64,000 bases of DNA from positions 24,030,001 through 24,094,000 of the forward strand of contig NC_135064.1 in the NCBI RefSeq assembly GCF_051401765.1, given 5' to 3'. A program made the translations under genes and the position numbers. The notes below the pieces were generated by a model. That model searched no databases, was not told the origin of the DNA, and was given only the letters and a program-made list of their open reading frames with translations. This DNA is from Calliopsis andreniformis. Taxonomy: Eukaryota; Arthropoda; Insecta; Hymenoptera; Andrenidae. Below, piece after piece: positions 61,061 to 64,000 of this stretch (its first letter is position 1; each line of letters starts with the position of its first letter).

Positions 61061-64000
61061 CGATTGTTTCCTCATTTCTAATTCGACGTTCCTACCGACG
61101 ATTACACGCTCGATTGATGCCCTTTTCGAATCACCCCTCCGACCTCGACCACCCTCTACCCACCTACTCTGGCTCGCCGTGATTTACGGAACCCCCGAAT
61201 CGCTTTATGACTCCTTTTTCCCTGTATCAACGATGCAATACGCAGACGCGTTCTACACGCTGTTAATTATTGCGATAGGCATCGTGCCAGATAGAGTTTA
61301 AACGCCTTTCGCGTACAGGAATCCCCACGTGGAACATTACACGAGAAATTGATTAACCGAGGCACGCGCTCCAGCTTGGAATCTGTATCTTTAATGGGTT
61401 CGTTCCTTCGCTTTACGCTCGAGCAGCTCGTTTATTCTGGCGTTCTAATGCACCGACCAGTAGCCCCGATCCCATCCTCGTGCACAGGCTCGAAATTTGT
61501 GGAAAAGGTGTTCGAGCGGTTTCCCGTCGTGTTCCAATTAATTTCGCAGCATTATGGAACCTATCTAAGCCCCGTCGAGACTTGAGGAACGATTAGCTTC
61601 TCTCGTATTCCTATTAATCGAGTTTCTTACCATATTTTCTAGCTACCACGGTTAGGAGAAATATGTTAGTTCTTGTGTTAAGACTAAAGCTGCTTTATCT
61701 AACGTAGATTCCCCGTATAATTAATCGATACCGTTTTAAGCTCGAAATACAACGAACGCGCGCATTTTGGGTAGAAAATTGGTTCCTCGGGATGGCTGCA
61801 CGTAAAACGTTCGCGTGAGAAGCGATCGTAATATCAAGTTGAACGAGTCCGGGGACACGCAATGCCTGGAATTTTCAGTTCTTGCGAATCGCATTCGAAA
61901 TAGAGCGATACATCACTCGGTAGACTAATAATATTCTCGGTATCATCATAGGAAGAATTTTGATCGATATCTCTTCTTGAAACGGCTGTTTAAGTCACGT
62001 CCTAGTTTCTCATAAAACCTTAATCCTTAGTTATCTAGTATCTGTAGACGAAACGAGCAAATCCGCGATAACGAAGTTTCAGTAGCGGGGTCATTACTCC
62101 CTAGCCAACAGACGCATCAAATAGTGGCTTATACTACTGTGAATATGTTTCCCTTGCCGTATGGTAATACTACTTGTTCGTGCCGAGCTGCTATTGAAGC
62201 TGCCGCTCATACTATAGAATTATTGGAACCACATGTATATTACCTGGAACTACAAATAAAAGAATTTCAAGCATGTTGCGATGCCAGCAACAGGTTACGG
62301 ACATAAAATAATGTATATGTGACATGTCGCATTGATTCAAATGGAGTGTATTATATGGCTCATTTTTGATGAATTAACTTTTTATGAGGAAAAATAAGGA
62401 CAATGTGAACAGAATACAGAATAATTTAATACCCACAGTTAGAAATAGATTTCTATCTTACCGTTTTATCAATAATACATTTTTTTAACTTCGAAAAAAT
62501 ATGTGTACATCCTTTTTGCATCACATTATAAGAAACTGGTTTCAATTATAAATTAGGAGTGACTACATACACGGAGTACTGTCTTGTTCGTTTATTTTTC
62601 AGTTCTTGACTCCGTTCTATTCATAGTTCTTATAATTCTCTGTCTATAGACAATGACCAGCCAAGCGGATAAAGTTCCTATGTGAACTCGGTACATAAAT
62701 ACATTGCGAGCCATATAACAGGCTGGCTGGACCTCGCGGCCCGAGCCGAGGAAAGTATTTCTGAAAAGTAGTCGGTATACGGTCGAAGAAAAGCGGAACT
62801 TTTGTGGCTCGCTTTCAATGCGTCGTGTTGGTGGTCGCTTCACTCGTTTCAGGCATCACACGAAAACCATTTTACCCGGATCCTCTCTCAACTCCTGCCC
62901 CGACATCTGATCATTCGCCCACGTCTTCCATCCCTAAGTGCAAGAATGACGTAATACACAAACGTTCCCCTTGTGCCCCGACTGCCACTTGGAGATGTCT
63001 TATTTCTCTCTATTTTTATCCGAAACTATCCCCTTACGGCCGACGATACGCGTATCGCATTACGAGCATCGTTAAGAGTGATACCTACACTTTGATTAAA
63101 CGTGAGTCGAAAGAATTACGATCGTTTTCACGAGATCATCTGATAACAGTGAATTATGGTATCCATGGTTCATCTGACAGAAAAATTTATTAATCTGCAA
63201 TGGTAAGCGTGAAATTATTTGCACAGAGTGACCTTCTACTTTGTACCGAAAACTTGTGCACGATGTTATAACGAATCAGAGGCGAAAAGTTGCACGAAGA
63301 AAATGATTAATATTCGGAACATGTTCCAAGTGGTCTTCTGTAAGACTGAAACTCACGATAGAAACCGAGCTTCGTTCATTTTCTTCATCCAACTTGACGA
63401 AACTTTGCCAACGAAGTTTCTTCCACTGATTTCCCTGGGTTCCATTGTGATACGTTGCCTTTTCCGTAAATGGGGTATTCGTGTTGTTACGGCTTTATCT
63501 AGTAATTCGATTGTTAGTGGTTGTACACAATATTGCCCTGTGAATTGGGTACACTATATTAGAGAAATGGTGCTCGTATACGCATTCAGCGTATTTAGTA
63601 GTTTCAAATTAATGTAAAATAGAGTACAAGATTTTATAGGCGATGCACCGAAATCCTCGTAAATTCAAGGAAATATTGCAAAACATTCTCCTCATTTGAA
63701 AGCCAAAACTCGAACCGTATCTGTTACGATTAAGAATAAATGTCAACCCAGATGTACGTGATATTTGTATTGTACGTTTCACATGATAACGCAAATAAAA
63801 CAAGAGTTATACGTAATCCAGGTTTTATTCAATTTAAATGGATTAGGATTTCAGTTCTACACAAACTTGATTTTATATAGTTTAGTTCTACGCTATCCTG
63901 TATAAACCACGTAGAATCTTTAATAAAACTTTCGAAAACTGTAAAACGAGTTTTATGTAATCGGATACGACAAACAATTGAAAAACTAGAAAGGGAATTG
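61061..64000. other. Region upstream of unc-13, no recognised gene
   Basis: Composition returns to the AT-rich background. Three plus-strand ORFs stand out (to 62306, 62804-63193 and 63219-63617), but no domain, signal or splice pattern could be recognised with confidence. The 62804 frame begins with GTG, so it is not a normal start. The last 400 bp show nothing. Confidence 0.5.
62031..62306 (+). other. Unassigned open frame, possible terminal exon
   Basis: An open frame of 91 codons ends at a TAA/TAG-flanked stop at 62304-62306. Its last 60 codons have balanced codon use and a helix-like pattern (RAAIEAAAHTIELLEPHVYY). A reasonable acceptor (GTTTCAG, ending at 62082) lies inside it, so a last exon of about 220 nt is conceivable. 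There is no recognised family, no upstream exon was found and no clear poly(A) signal follows. It may be chance. Confidence 0.2.

Overview
The window is eukaryotic, intron-dominated DNA from an insect. The base composition is patchy: AT-rich stretches alternate with CpG-rich blocks, introns reach 20-25 kb, and simple repeats are frequent. This looks most like Hymenoptera (bee, wasp or ant), but that placement is inference and no species can be named. No bacterial features, CRISPR array, rRNA or convincing tRNA were seen.

One protein-coding gene could be reconstructed with good support: the 5' part of a Munc13/unc-13 family gene on the minus strand. Five coding exons lie in order at 58449-58470 (start codon), 33894-33923 (a 30-nt microexon), 28274-28376, 24585-24702 and 4154-4277. 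They join with compatible phases (1, 1, 2, 0) and end in phase 1. They give a continuous 132-residue N-terminus, starting MSLLSVTVKKARF, that matches the C2A domain of vertebrate Munc13-1 and long UNC-13 along its whole length. The C1, C2B, MUN and C2C parts must lie beyond position 1. Four complete introns (24.5, 5.5, 3.6 and 20.3 kb) and the start of a fifth fill most of the window.

Upstream of the start codon, 58.47-61.1 kb is probably the promoter region. It has a TATA-like element about 105 nt before the ATG, TA/TG and GA/CT microsatellites, an exact 9-bp repeat and a CpG-rich block of about 2 kb whose many overlapping ORFs look like composition artefacts. From 61.1 to 64 kb no gene is recognised, although three plus-strand ORFs of unknown origin are noted.

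The introns hold non-coding structure: a 33-bp minisatellite (21.5-21.8 kb), two loci of an 8-bp AT-rich repeat (13.3 and 37.3 kb), a degenerate 40-bp repeat (30.85-31.15 kb), long polypyrimidine tracts (16.3 and 54.2 kb), a MITE-like element (24.8 kb), a perfect CRE palindrome (17.67 kb) and a perfect homeodomain-type palindrome (27.75 kb). The best leads for new biology are splicing features: the microexon with an unusual donor, an open in-frame extension after exon 4 with two extra phase-0 donors, and an orphan 13-nt exon-like cassette in intron 1.
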